DNA of 64,000 nt from Paragorgia papillata (GCA_035771165.1 JAWNZC010000419.1:1482501-1546500); one strand, 5' to 3'; positions 1 through 15,612 are shown, counted from the stretch's first letter. The notes: generated from the sequence alone by a model not told the origin. Program-made: numbers and translations.

Positions 1-299
1 GCAGAAACATTGACTAAAACGAAAGTTACAGTGTGTTTTTGAACGCCTACTGTAGTAGCTCTGAATTTCGGCGGAACAGAAAATCCAGACATAAACCTTG
101 AAAACATTTTGACTTTTGAAGTTCTTACTACTGCTGACGTCATAATTACGTCATGATGACGTCAGAATCCGTTGCCATGACAACAAAAGTGTGACATATA
201 TTATCCGAATTTAGCATACCATTAAGCTGTAAAAATTTCATTGCACTTACAAGTATAGTTTTTCAGATATTGACCGTGGACACTATAGTAGACTAAAAA
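1..299. other. Intronic sequence upstream of truncated retrotransposon
   Basis: No coding exon is visible. The stretch should lie in an intron of the KAT6 gene, because the first visible KAT6 exon begins at 2144 with an acceptor site. It holds three CREB/ATF-like octamers (TGACGTCA at 135-142 and 157-164, TTACGTCA at 146-153) spaced exactly 11 bp apart. Whether they are functional or just part of an old repeat cannot be told. Confidence 0.5.
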
Positions 300-1565
300 G
301 GGCCCAGTATATTTCTCTATAATCAATTATACGACTACTTGACAGAAAACGAGCTACTTTCGGAACATCAGTTTGGTTTTCGTAAGTTTCATTCTACTTC
401 AACTGCATTACTAGACTGTACAAACAGCTGGTATATTAATATGGACAAAAAACTGTTTAATTTAGTAGTATTCATAGACCTAAAAAAGGCTTTTGATACA
501 GTCGACCACCAAATTTTACTAAAAAAATTAGAATTATATGGAATCAAAGGTAAAGCACTTTCCCTATTAAAATCTTATTTAGAAGAACGTAGCCAAAAAT
601 GTCAAATTAATGGCACTGTTTCATCCGGGCGGAAAATTAAATGCGGTGTTCCCCAAGGCTCGATTTTGGGGCCACTATTCTTTTTATTATACATAAACGA
701 TTTAGCTGAATGCCTGAATGAAACCAAACCACGATTATTTGCTGATGACACAAATCTAACAGCCTCTGGTGAGACAATAAACGATGTCGAGATTGCGATG
801 AATTCTGACTTAGAAAATCTAAGGAAATGGTTAATAGCTAATAAACTTAGTCTGAATGTAGCAAAAACTGAATTTATGTTAATCGGTTCAAAACAAATGA
901 TAAACAATGTCGAACAACCAAATGTCAGTATAGAAAATAACTCAATTAAACAAGTATTTGAAAGCAAAGCGCTAGGAGTAACTGTTGACCAGCATTTGTC
1001 ATGGAAAAATAATACTGGGCATATCTGTAAGAAAATCACATCCGGGTTAGGTGCTCTCCGACATGCACGAGAATTTGTTGACAAAGAAACTCTTCTTTCC
1101 ATATACAATGCCCTTGTTAAACCATACTTCACCTATTGTTGTGAAGTATGGGATGTATTTGGTGAAACTCAATCAACACGTTTGCAGAAACTCCATAACA
1201 GAGCTGCCAGAATTATAGGAAATATGAGCAATGATGTAGACCACAAAATTGCATTAAATGCACTAGGGTGGCAGCCTCTTCAAATTCAAAGAAAAAAATC
1301 AAAAGCTAAAATCATGTTCAAAGTTCTAAACAACATGGGACCAAAGGGTCTAACAAAATATTTTACTCAAAAAAAAGAAAAATCAGATTACAATCTTCGG
1401 AATATCTCAAATGCTGTTTGTTTGCCAAAACCGCGAACAAATAACATGAAAAAGAGTTTCATATATGATGGGGCATCTATATGGAACTCTTTGCCCACAG
1501 AAATTAGAGAGAGCAAGACACTGTCGCACTTCAAAAATAAAATCGCTACTCATACCTTTGAATAA
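300..1565 (+). pseudogene. Reverse transcriptase of non-LTR retrotransposon, N-terminally truncated
   Basis: RNA-directed DNA polymerase that would copy element RNA at a nicked chromosomal site. Counting from codon 339, the palm motif FIDLKKAFD is at about 45-53, GVPQGSILGPL at about 103-113, and the catalytic FADD box at 134-137, followed by the thumb and a C-terminal region with LQKLHNRAARII. All 408 codons are open, so decay since insertion is slight. The upstream part (apurinic-type endonuclease and RT fingers) is absent because of 5' truncation; the first codon of the open frame (TTG at 339) is not a real start, and the frame continues upstream to the truncation point. A cellular function is not expected. 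Family placement in the CR1/L2/jockey group is from motif wording only. Confidence 0.88.
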
Positions 1566-2053
1566 GCTTTATGTAAATAATAATAACCATGTAAATATAG
1601 AAACCTTTAAATAGACTTGACATTTAGTCTTACTATCTATATATATAAATTATCTGTTGTTCATTACTTAGTGTGAACTCTGCTGACCTATATATAACTG
1701 TGAATGTTTAAAACTGTTATGTGTGGGTCAGTGGAGCGTGCCCATTACTTCCCATTACACCATGTAAATGTGTTCTTTGCTTAGTGGGCACTCCACTGAC
1801 CTATATAACTGTGAACGTTTAAAACTGTTATGTGTGGGTCAGTGGAGCATGCCCATTACCTACTTTTTTATTGTAGCGTGTAAATGTATTAATTACTTAG
1901 TGTGCACTCCGCTGACCTAGTGTATGTATAATCCGAGTCACGCGAGTGGCCGGTTATATAGATGTTATATGTGGGTCAGTGGAACACGCCCATCGTGGAA
2001 ATCAGCTTTTGTTGACGTTGTCAGCGTGTTTAAATAAAATTATCTATCTATCT
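300..2053 (+). mobile_element. 5'-truncated non-LTR retrotransposon (CR1/jockey-like)
   Basis: The homology to a LINE begins abruptly near 305: the reading frame from 297 gives a short run ending in YNQLYDYL, which is the usual start of the reverse transcriptase fingers, with a stop at 294-296 directly upstream. After the ORF (stop 1563-1565) comes a 3' UTR of about 490 bp containing three imperfect copies of a GTGGGTCAGTGGA unit, and the element ends in AATAAAATTATC followed by TATC repeats at about 2053. A short 3' microsatellite instead of poly(A) is typical of CR1/L2-like LINEs. The endonuclease domain and promoter are missing, so it is a dead 5'-truncated copy. It lies sense to KAT6, its end only 90 bp before a splice acceptor. 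Confidence 0.85.
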
Positions 2054-2143
2054 AGAAAAAAACAAACACAGGCCTCACAGTAGCTTGTTCGCAGGCTAAA
2101 AAAACAGCTGCCCGTGACTGATTATACATTTGAACTTTTCTAG

Positions 2144-7164
<5,021 letters not shown>

Positions 7165-8132
7165 TTAACCAAGCTTTTTCCAATAATCGTCTGTGAAGTG
7201 AGAGAGGCGCTTTCCTTGTTTATTCATGATGGGGTTTTTCCTAGTTTTTTATGGGAAATTCGTGGAATTTCTTTTTCAACATGGTCTTGAAGGGATTTTT
7301 ATTATTTCATTTTAACTTAATTTCACTTGTGATACCGAAGATGATTGACGCGTAGAGAATAATGTATCATATTGTGAAACTATATTTAACTTTACTTTGT
7401 AATCTTACGATGAATATATTACTTTGTAATATAGTATATTGGATTCAATGTAATTGTTGCGTATTCTAAAAGTTGAGCAAACATCTGCATTGCTTGTGTG
7501 TTGTTTTTTTTTGACAACATATATGACAGTTTTTGGACAAGGAAAACTTGCTCGTCCATCAAGGAAGACTCAGATTGTGTTTTCTCGCCAGTGAAGACAT
7601 GTAATCAGACACAACGCTAAATGATGGTGCCTTGTTTGGCGGCAAAAACTTTGCTTGCTAATGATGTCGAACGAACGAACGAACGAACGAATATAAAGCT
7701 GCCTGATATAATGCCATGGACACTGGCAAACAATATGGATTTAAATAAGCATTTTAATTTTAATTTCTCATTTAGAAACTATTTACAAAGTTTTGATTTG
7801 GCCTATTAAAAGCCAGTCAAAAAAGTTCTAATGAATTAACTATGATAAAACTATACCCAAACATCTAGACTAACTTTTACTATGAAAATTCATTACAAAG
7901 TTATTCTCAAAAACATCCTCAGAGTCACGTGACTGCCGTCGAAACGTCCACGATCGGAAATGGCGGCTGTCGAGGCTCGCGAAATACGGACTGACCCGTA
8001 TTAGCTACGCATGCGTAGAACGAATATCTTGCGTGTAAACGTCATCAATATTACACGGCCGATAACTCACTTGAGCCAGCACGCACGTGGACTGCGAACT
8101 GCCCCATGAAAGTGGCCGATTTTCCGATCGTG
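7165..8132. other. KAT6 3' flank and intergenic DNA
   Basis: Probably the KAT6 3' UTR at first; no clear AATAAA was found close to the stop. At 7538-7600 lies a second copy of the 3530 repeat, and 7664-7690 is a CGAA tetranucleotide run. From 7920 comes a GC-richer stretch with AAATGGCGGCTG and GCATGCGTAG. No gene seen. Confidence 0.5.
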
Positions 8133-8540
8133 AGTCACTACCATCCACAGTCTTTCTCAAGACTACACTAACCTAGATGATCAACTTCAACAAACATCAA
8201 CTGATACTCCTAGGTTCAAACCATTTACTTTATAACGTCAGTCACTACCACCAACAGTCTTTCTCAAGACTACACTAACCTAGATGATCAACTTCAACAA
8301 ACATCTAGTGATACTCCTAGGTTCAAACCATTTACTTTATAACGTCAGTCACAACCACAAACAGTCTTTCTCAATACTACACTAACCTAGATGATCAACT
8401 TCAATAAACATCTAGTGATACTCCTAGGTTCAAACCATTTTCTTTATAACGTCAGTCACTACCATCAACACCAACCTAGATAATCAACTTCAACAAACAT
8501 CTTGTGATACTTCTAGATTCAAACCATTTACTTTATTACA
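8133..8540 (+). repeat. Four tandem copies of a ~105-bp repeat
   Basis: Unit begins GTCACTACCATC, contains CAGTCTTTCTCAAGACTACA and ends ATACTCCTAGGTTCAAACC. The last copy is shortened. Related single copies occur inverted at 20510-20585 and forward at 23970-24062, so it is a dispersed family amplified here. It ends 30 bp before the 3' end of the adjacent GPCR gene. Confidence 0.9.
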
Positions 8541-8567
8541 AGGAATTGTCAACTATCTTAACGTTTT

Positions 8568-9584
8568 TCAACTAATATGAATTGTCACTGATCCTTCCTG
8601 ATTTCTGTTCTCTACAACAGATCCCACAAGATTGGTGGCCACCCATCTCACACTCCGTGAAGCATCCGTTTGAAATCTGGACAGTTTCTCACCGATGCGT
8701 CTTGTACGGAACGCGTAAATAAACGGATTGACGCATGCGTGGATCTGGACGAATGCGTTGAGAGCGTGAAACCAAGTTCGTAAGAACTCTCGTGGTACAC
8801 CGCCTAGGCTGTTGACTACACGCACAGCGATCAATGGAAGCCAGGTAAGAACGTAGACCAGAAGGAGTAATATAATTGTTTTCATTGCTTTCATATTTGA
8901 TTGGTGAATGCGTTTTCTATTCGCGTTGGTTTCCAGGCCTTGGTGATTATGAGAAACGGATTGCTGAAGCTGACGTATTCTATCAGCTTGTTGCTTGGCA
9001 ACGCGGAAGGCTAAAATCTGTAGGGCGATAGTGAGAGCGAATACGGCTGAAGTGTAAGCTATGTAGATATTACCCGAGATGTTTAAATTGATGGGCCAAG
9101 ACACCCCAACCATCACAGTGACAAGCCAAACACAACCAATAATCACGTGGACTCTTGTTTTGTTCACGTGTGAGGCGTACAAGAAGGGGAACCTTACGGA
9201 ACAATATCTATCTAAGGTAACCAAAAACAAATTTGATGACCCAGCGGCGAAAAACACATACATGGTCGTCCTTCGAAGAATATTTGTCAACGTGTTTTCT
9301 TTGCGGTTTCCTAATATTCGTGATATCAGTAATGGTTGGCTGAAAATACTACATAGAAAATCAGACATACAAAGGTTCAGAACTAGCAAGTCCATAGTTT
9401 GCATTCGAGAACGATATTTTACAATCATTACCATCACCAAAAGGTTTGCGCATGCGCCGAACAGGATACCCAATCCATCCATGACGGAAACAGGGATTGC
9501 GATCTCGAGAGGAACACGCGCGAACGCTTTGTTTGCGCGCGAGAAATTTCTTGTTGAGAAGTTAGGAAGAGACACATTCGTCAT
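8568..9584 (-). CDS. Rhodopsin-like (class A) GPCR, intronless
   Basis: Seven-helix plasma-membrane receptor signalling through G proteins; ligand unknown. The 338 residues are complete. Two N-glycosylation sites (N3, N13) are in the short outer N-terminus. TM1 has GACANLL with N47 (1.50); TM2 LNLCMSDFL with D75 (2.50); TM3 ends in LDRY (DRY 125-127); TM6 has VYVLTWLP (248-250); TM7 has the NPFIY form of NPxxY (286-290). The usual disulphide Cys at the top of TM3 is not seen. The short ICL3 carries a QLQQSVSHNHQ stretch also found in the GPCR at 21035-22209, so the two are paralogues. Unlike that gene there is no intron at DRY. The first ATG gives a normal N-terminus. I do not recognise a vertebrate orthologue; it looks like one of the lineage-expanded orphan receptors of cnidarians. 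Confidence 0.9.
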   Translation of the reverse strand: MTNVSLPNFSTRNFSRANKAFARVPLEIAIPVSVMDGLGILFGACANLLVMVMIVKYRSRMQTMDLLVLNLCMSDFLCSIFSQPLLISRILGNRKENTLTNILRRTTMYVFFAAGSSNLFLVTLDRYCSVRFPFLYASHVNKTRVHVIIGCVWLVTVMVGVSWPINLNISGNIYIAYTSAVFALTIALQILAFRVAKQQADRIRQLQQSVSHNHQGLETNANRKRIHQSNMKAMKTIILLLLVYVLTWLPLIAVRVVNSLGGVPREFLRTWFHALNAFVQIHACVNPFIYAFRTRRIGEKLSRFQTDASRSVRWVATNLVGSVVENRNQEGSVTIHIS

Positions 9585-9682
9585 ATTGGAGGTGTTCTAA
9601 CGTTCAAGCTTTGATCTGAAGCGAGTCGTGCAATTGATGGTTTGGAAGAGATCTATAAAAGAATCAGACAGTTATAAAGAAT

Positions 9683-10695
9683 GAGGTGTTGGTGGCACAG
9701 TGGGTACGTGCCTTTCACATTTGCGAGCCGGGTTCGATTTCTGCTCTCAGCAGTTATCTGATTGAAAATTCACCTTGGCCGCATGTGAGAAGAGTGCTTC
9801 CAGTTTGACTCTACCAAACACCACAGGTTTCCTCCGGGTACTCCGGTTTCCTCCTGTAGTAACACTGGACCAATGAGGGATGGCCCTTACTGGACCTCTA
9901 GGGATAACAGTTTAGATATAACTGATAGAGTTATCCAGTATAAATAAAGTTAGTTTAGTTTATTCTGGTTTCCTCCTGTAGTAACACTGGACCAATGAGG
10001 GATGGCCCTTACTGGACCTCTGAGGATAACAGTTTAGATATGACTGATAGAGTTATCCAGTATAAATAAAGTTAGTTTAGTTTATTCTGGTTTCCTCCTG
10101 TAGTAACACTGGACCAATGAGGGATGGCCCTTACTGGACCTCTAGGGATAACAGTTTAGATATAACTGATAGAGTTATCCAGTATAAAGAAAGTTAGTTC
10201 AGTTTACTCTGGTTTCGTCCTGTAGTAACACTGGACCAATGAGGGATGGCCCTTACTGGACCTCTGAGGATAACAGTTTAGATATGACTGATAGAGTTAT
10301 CCAGTATAAAGAAAGTTAGTTCAGTTTACTCTGGTTTCGTCCTGTAGTAACACTGGACCAATGAGGGATGGCCCTTACTGGACCTCTGAGGATAACAGTT
10401 TAGATATGACTGATAGAGTTATCCAGTATAAAGAAAGTTAGTTCAGTTTACTCTGGTTTCGTCCTGTAGTAACACTGGACCAATGAGGGATGGCCCTTAC
10501 TGGACCTCTAGGGATAACAGTTTAGATATAACTGATAGAGTTATCCAGTATAAATAAAGTTAGTTTAGTTTACTCTGGTTTCCTCCTGTAGTAACACTGG
10601 ACCAATGAGGGATGGCCCTTACTGGACCTCTAGGGATAACAGTTTAGATATAACTGATAGAGTTATTCAGTATAAATATAAGTTAGTTTAGTTTA
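9683..10695 (+). mobile_element. tRNA-derived SINE with seven-fold amplified tail
   Basis: The head has pol III box A (GGTGGCACAGTGG, 9691) and box B (GGGTTCGATT, 9730), then a body with TTATCTGATTGAAAATTC and GTGAGAAGAGTGCTTCC. A single-copy version lies inverted at 22475-22799. Here the last ~120 bp (GTAGTAACACTGGACCAATG to TAAAGTTAGTTTAG) is repeated seven times to 10695. Two variants, with CTAGGGATAACAG plus TATAACTG or CTGAGGATAACAG plus TATGACTG, are mixed along the array. Confidence 0.92.
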
Positions 10696-10732
10696 GTTTA
10701 TGGTGCTCTATTTGGCGTTAGAAAATTGAATG

Positions 10733-10875
10733 GTGAGTGAGTGAGTGAGTGAGTGAGTGAGTGTAGTCTCATACTCAGCGAGGGTGAGTGGAGACTCATT
10801 GAGTGTTGAGTTGCACTTAATTGAGTGTGAGGGGCCACTCATTGAGTGTGAGTGAGCTTTTAGAATACAGGCGTA
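10733..10875 (+). repeat. GAGT microsatellite, degenerate to one side
   Basis: Pure GTGA repeats at 10733-10762 followed by diverged GTGAGTGGAGACTCATTGAG units. It follows directly on the SINE array. Confidence 0.85.
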
Positions 10876-10929
10876 AACCCATTGATAAACTGATCCACTA
10901 TCAGAGCAGCTAGTGAACTGAAGTGCTAA

Positions 10930-11055
10930 ACTGCTAGGATTAGTTTTGATAACGAAATACTGACGTTTCAAGCGGAGCACTTCATTCAGTTTAGGACCTT
11001 TTCACTTTGCTCTATCTAAAACACTGCCTACGCAACACTCTACTTTTTACACACT
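10930..11055 (-). repeat. Inverted, decayed copy of the 125-bp hammerhead-like repeat
   Basis: Read on the minus strand, GCTTGAAACGTCAGTATTTCG is preceded by CTGAATGA instead of CTGATGA; on the plus strand CACTGCCTACGCAACACTCT matches the unit of the arrays at 16300 and 24690, although the two pieces are not in the standard mutual orientation. It is best seen as a rearranged fragment of that family. Confidence 0.55.
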
Positions 11056-12073
11056 CTACTCTTTTACACTTTTGGATAATCCACTCATTAACTCTTTTTT
11101 ATTCACCTCTGGGGAAGCCGTCGGACCAGAGTTGGAAAAAGTATTCAACCTTCCGGATGGGTTTTTAAGTTTAGATAACCTTCCTCAAAATATATAGCGA
11201 GAATTTTGTGTTTTGCAACGTTCATAAATACTGCGTGACTTTTACAGTACCTTGGTTTTCTAGGTTTTCCTAGGTAAGCTTTGGCATACTATACAATGGC
11301 TACTAATAACTGACCGCTGCTGACTGATAGCCTGCCAACTACCCTCGACTGCTGCGAAGATACAGACATCACAGCAGACATCAGCGTACATGTCTCACAC
11401 ATGTAACTGCTACCACTGCCAGTGCTGCATAATTGTTGGTTAGCCAATGTTTTGCTGCAAATCGCATTTCTTCTCGACACCTTGCTTGATCAATTGTAAC
11501 TTTCTCATATTACCGAATGTGTTGTTTCGCGTGTTTTCACTTTAAACCTTCCTCACTAAAGTAAACCTTCCTCCGGGTGGTACCTGCATACCCGCAGCTT
11601 TTTTCCAACTCTGCGTCAGACAGCCATAAGTTAATTCTGTGCTTATACTAATATAACACTCTTTTTTTGGACGTCCAACATTCATGATTATAAACAGTAT
11701 ATTTAACAATACTCACTCTTGACTAGCATGTGTTTCCTTGGAAATCAACTGAGATCGTCTCCCGGTCAATGCGATACCCTAATGTCTATACGATGTCGTT
11801 TCAAAAGCTAAAAATACTGCTTGATTATAATAGTTATATACAATAAAGTGCGCCGTTTTTTTATATTTGTATAAGAAGACTAAAGTGCCTAGCACCACCA
11901 CCTGACCTGGCCGTTGAGATTGTGAATCATAATTATTTTTTATACTATTTTAAAAAGATAATTGTCGATTCTTTGTTTCTATTAACGCATGAAACGGTTT
12001 CTTAAAGTAAAAACGTTCTTTGAAGTCGAATAAAGGTTATAAAAGGCATTTTTTAAGTATACGGATGTAGTTT
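11056..12073. other. Intergenic, no gene seen
   Basis: A hairpin-family copy with its core deleted lies at 11089-11137 (TTTTTATTCACCTCTGGGGA). The rest is unremarkable AT-rich DNA. Confidence 0.5.
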
Positions 12074-13032
12074 GTCGTTTTGAATTTTTAATTGAACCGG
12101 TGCATGGCATGCCTTATATATACTAATAGTGTGTGAACAGCCAGGAAAGGTGTTATAAGTTGAAATGAGAAAATGAGAACATTTTGGAGAATAGACAATA
12201 CAATATTACTAGTTTGTCGTTTTGAATTCTTAATTGAACCGGTGCGTGCCTTATATATACTACTAGTGTGTGAACAGCCAGGAAAGGTGTTATAAGTTGA
12301 AATGAGAAAATGAGAACATTTTGGAGAATAGACAATACAATATTACTAGTTTGTCGTTTTGAATTCTTAATTGAACCGGTGCATGTCTTATATATACTAC
12401 TAGTGTGTGAAAAGCCAGGAAAGGTGTTATAAGTTGAAATGAGAAAATGAGAACATTTTGGAGAATAGACAATACAATATTACTAGTTTGTCATTTTGAA
12501 TTCTTAATTGAACCCGTGCGTGCCTTATATATACTACTAGTGTGTGAACAGCCAGGAAAAGTGTTATAAGTTGAAATGAGAAAATGAGAACATTTTGGAG
12601 AATAGACAATACAATATTACTAGTTTGTCATTTTGAATTCTTAATTGAACCGGTGCATGCCTTATATATACTACTAGTGTGTGAACAGCCAGGAAAAGTG
12701 TTATAAGTTGAAATGAGAAAATGAGAACATTTTGGAGAATAGACAATACAATATTACTAGTTTGTCGTTTTGAATTCTTAATTGAACCCGTGCGTGCCTT
12801 ATATATACTACTAGTGTGTGAAAAGCCAGGAAAGGTGTTATAAGTTGAAATGAGAAAATGAGAACATTTTGGAGAATAGACAATACAATATTACTAGTTT
12901 GTCGTTTTGAATTCTTAATTGAACCGGTGCGTGCCTTATATATACTACTAGTGTGTGAACAGCCAGGAAAGGTGTTATAAGTTGAAATGAAAAAATGAGA
13001 ACATTTTGGAGAATAGACAATACAATATTACT
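12074..13032 (+). repeat. 137-bp satellite, seven near-identical copies
   Basis: The unit starts AGTTTGTCGTTTTGAATTC and ends GAATAGACAATACAATATTACT. The period is exactly 137 bp and copies differ by only a few bases (for example AACCGG or AACCCG, GTGTGAACAG or GTGTGAAAAG), so the array is young or homogenised. Short open frames on the minus strand repeat with the unit and have no coding look. Confidence 0.95.
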
Positions 13033-13314
13033 TCCCCAAATTAAAATATATTGCATGGCGTTTATATGCTTAACAACATACAAAACAGGACATATAATGT
13101 ATATTCCTTCACTTCGGTGTTGTTGAGCACTCTGTGAAGTTGCCGTGGGTACCTATTAGCGATAATGCAACGCTCACTACCCTTGTGGAAGTTTGAGCAC
13201 TCTGGGCCCATGCGCACTTCACGCTATCTGAATGTACTTCACCGATGCTGTCCCACATGCGGTTGTCGCCGACGATCGCATGTGTATAAGTAATTGATGA
13301 AATTCATTCAGATT

Positions 13315-13372
13315 GTTCCAAGCTACACTGATGAGCTGTTGTACAGCGAAACACCGTGTCTGTAGACTGAAC
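13315..13372 (+). ncRNA. Hammerhead ribozyme (type I, short stem III)
   Basis: Self-cleaving RNA motif. Core boxes are all present: CTGATGA 13328-13334, GAAA 13348-13351, and cleavage triplet GTC ending at 13360. Stem II is GCTG/CAGC (13335-13338 with 13344-13347, loop TTGTA). Stem III pairs ACA with TGT (13351-13353 with 13357-13359) around CCG. Stem I pairs CTACA 13323-13327 with TGTAG 13361-13365, then after an internal loop GTTC 13315-13318 with GAAC 13369-13372. Hammerheads with very short stem III are known in Penelope-like retroelements and in animal satellites; no reverse transcriptase lies near, so this is likely a remnant or small non-autonomous copy. Predicted cut is after C13360. 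Confidence 0.85.
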
Positions 13373-13537
13373 TATATATCGCGAATATCTTCTATAATAT
13401 TCTATATATTGCCAATAAGAATGATTTTCTCAATATATATATATATATAATATATATATATATATATACAAACGAGCACGTATGATTTTGTTCACGGAAT
13501 GTCGGAAAGTGCTCAATACCATAAAGGTAGAGCGAAT

Positions 13538-13622
13538 ATAGTATAGTTTAAGTGGGGCTTACCCCAAAATGTTCAGGTAAAACCCTCAACATTTTGAGGT
13601 AAGCCCACTTAAACTATACTAT
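13538..13622. repeat. Palindrome
   Basis: TATAGTTTAAGTGGGGCTTA at 13540 pairs with TAAGCCCACTTAAACTATA ending 13622, with an inner AAAATGTTCAGG / CAACATTTTGAG arm. TA dinucleotide runs flank it (13433-13466 and 13619-13640), so it may be a small TA-targeting MITE. Confidence 0.75.
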
Positions 13623-13723
13623 ATCTATATATATATATTAACCAAACATTAAGTCTTTTGCGGAGAGAACAATTGATTTATTTCGTGTTGGATGAGTGTG
13701 GTTACATTATTATAAATAATATA

Positions 13724-13979
13724 CAGCTAAATCAATTAAGGTTGTCCTGGCCTAAGCCAAAAGGCTAAAGCCGAAAGGTCAAAGCCAAGCGCGAAAAGTA
13801 CGATGTAAATTACTATTTAAATAGCGAAGCACACATTTACTATATTTATAGGCCAAAATCATACAAATAAACCAAACTTGCCTCTCTGGGGATTATTAAC
13901 GAGCATTTTCGCGCTTGGCTTTGACCTTTTGGCTTTAGCCTTTTGGCTTTGGCCACGACAACCTTAATTGGTTTAGCTG
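13724..13979. mobile_element. Tc1/mariner-type MITE with ~75-bp inverted repeats
   Basis: CAGCTAAATCAATTAAGGTT at the left and its inverse at the right, flanked by TA. The arms continue through AAGCCAAAAGGCTAAAGCC to CAAGCGCGAAAA. The short unpaired middle has no coding capacity. Confidence 0.85.
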
Positions 13980-14359
13980 TATATACATATACAAGTTACA
14001 GCGAGAGCGTATTAGATTTAAGTGACTAATTGAAACCAGATATACACGAGGCTTTTAAAAAGCTTTTGTGCTGTAGCCATTATACTTGAAACTGTATCTA
14101 ATATTAATTGACATTCCTAGCAGACTTGGCTGATCGTCTTTTTTTCTGTGGGAATAAAAAAATATGGAGTAGATTAATATACAATCATTAACAGCGGGAC
14201 ACAATGGAATTTATATTGAAATTATAATAAGCTGAGTTAGACAGCAGTTGGCAACGAGAGTTTTCCCATGGCTGTTTTTTCCGTGCATGCACTAAAGAGA
14301 AAATAAAAACTACAGTTTAACGAAAAATATTTCAGTTAAGAAATTACGAGTCTTTAAAA

Positions 14360-14576
14360 AACGCATTTATTATCGTGAATGTTAATGTTGGAAAATTCTG
14401 AAAGAATTGTTGGAAACCTAGACGATTCAGAATAAAAAAGAAATAATTTTATATTTATATAAATATGTTTTAATACTTTTATTTCACCCCTGTTTTTACT
14501 CTGAATCTTCTAGGTTTTCAACAGTTCTCTTCAGAACTTTCCAACATTGCCATTCACCATTGTAAATGCGTTTTGA
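14360..14576. mobile_element. Foldback element
   Basis: CGCATTTA near 14362 is answered by TAAATGCG near 14568, with long complementary arms including GTTGGAAAACCTAG-like segments around AT-rich DNA. A partial relative lies at 26044-26182 (GGAAACCTAGCAGATGCAGA). Confidence 0.75.
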
Positions 14577-14828
14577 AAGCTATATTTATGTTCGTCACGA
14601 CGACAAAATCATTATTTAAATTATGAGTCTTAGTTTAGAAATCATTTGAGTAAGTTATTTAATGCTGGTTCATACGAGCGACATAAGCACGAAAACAAAG
14701 CATCACTTCTCTTCTGGGACTTGCGAAGACAAAACAACGAGAAATTTTTCTTTATTTGGCCTTTTGTTCTGCTCTTGGCTTATGATATTATGATTATGAA
14801 AAGTGTCCTTATGTCGCAGGCTTGACTT

Positions 14829-15612
14829 ATAGGGATTGTTCATATCGGAGACGGGCTGGCCCGGTTACCGGGCTGATTTTATGTCACGAAAATCTTTCTT
14901 TGACTACAAAAAGGAATTACAGTCAACTCTCGTTATAGTGGGCATCCTGGGGACCGTCATTTGGTGTCCGTAATAACGAGAGTCCGCAATAGCGGGATGC
15001 GATGAAAATATCCCGATTTCAGGTTGTAAAATGTCACTACAATGTATTACTGCTTTTTTGTTTTAAAATGTCCAGTTTATTTCAATTTCTAGTTGACGTT
15101 TACTGCGATACATAAGTACACAGTACAAGTCAAAATACAAGTCAAAAATATGTATTCAAATATTTTTTTTATTCCAAAACCTAAAATACAACGGTAACAT
15201 GAATCGGTAACATAAATATGTCACTCGATAAATTAAAAAGTCATTCACTTTCATGTGTCGAGAGAAAAATACGTCCAAGGTGTCCGTTGTACCGAGAGTA
15301 GAACAATAAAAATGTTTGTTGGGGACCACATGAAGTGTCCGCAATTCCGTAATAGCGAGAGTCCGTAATAGCGAGAGTTATTTCAATACATTTCATAGTA
15401 GTTTCGGCCGGGGATATACCAACTGTCCTTAATAGCGGGGCGTCCGCAAGGCGAGAGTGACTGTATAATACTCCGTGTGCTATACCTACAGAAAAACAAA
15501 CCCAATTTTGCTTCGTCATGTGATTTTGCATTTCTCAAATATAGTCGCAATAAGATTTTCGTGACATAAAATCAGCCCAGTATAACCGGGCTAGTCCGTC
15601 CCACATGATTTT
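14829..15612. mobile_element. MITE of the GGGCTGATTTTATGTCACG family, interrupted by a nested element
   Basis: Left end carries CCCGGTTACCGGGCTGATTT and then TATGTCACGAAAATC; the inverse, ATCAGCCCAGTATAACCGGG, is at 15574-15593. A second member with the same subterminal arms is at 41372-41892. Between the arms lies the nested element 14920-15463. Confidence 0.8.
14920..15463. mobile_element. Nested TA-flanked MITE (pogo/Tc1-like ends)
   Basis: Ends CAGTCAACTCTCGTTATA (14920) and its inverse finishing CGAGAGTGACTG (15463), with TA on both sides. Internal repeats of GTCCGTAATAACGAGAGT and GTCCGCAATAGCGGGA extend the arms. No transposase frame is left. It inserted into the element 14829-15612, hence is younger. 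Confidence 0.85.

Noticed and set aside
602..1132. Antisense frame in the retrotransposon
   Set aside because: Shadow of the reverse transcriptase frame with clear RT motifs on the plus strand.
12074..13032. CRISPR-like regular repeat array
   Set aside because: Direct head-to-tail satellite without unique spacers in an animal genome.
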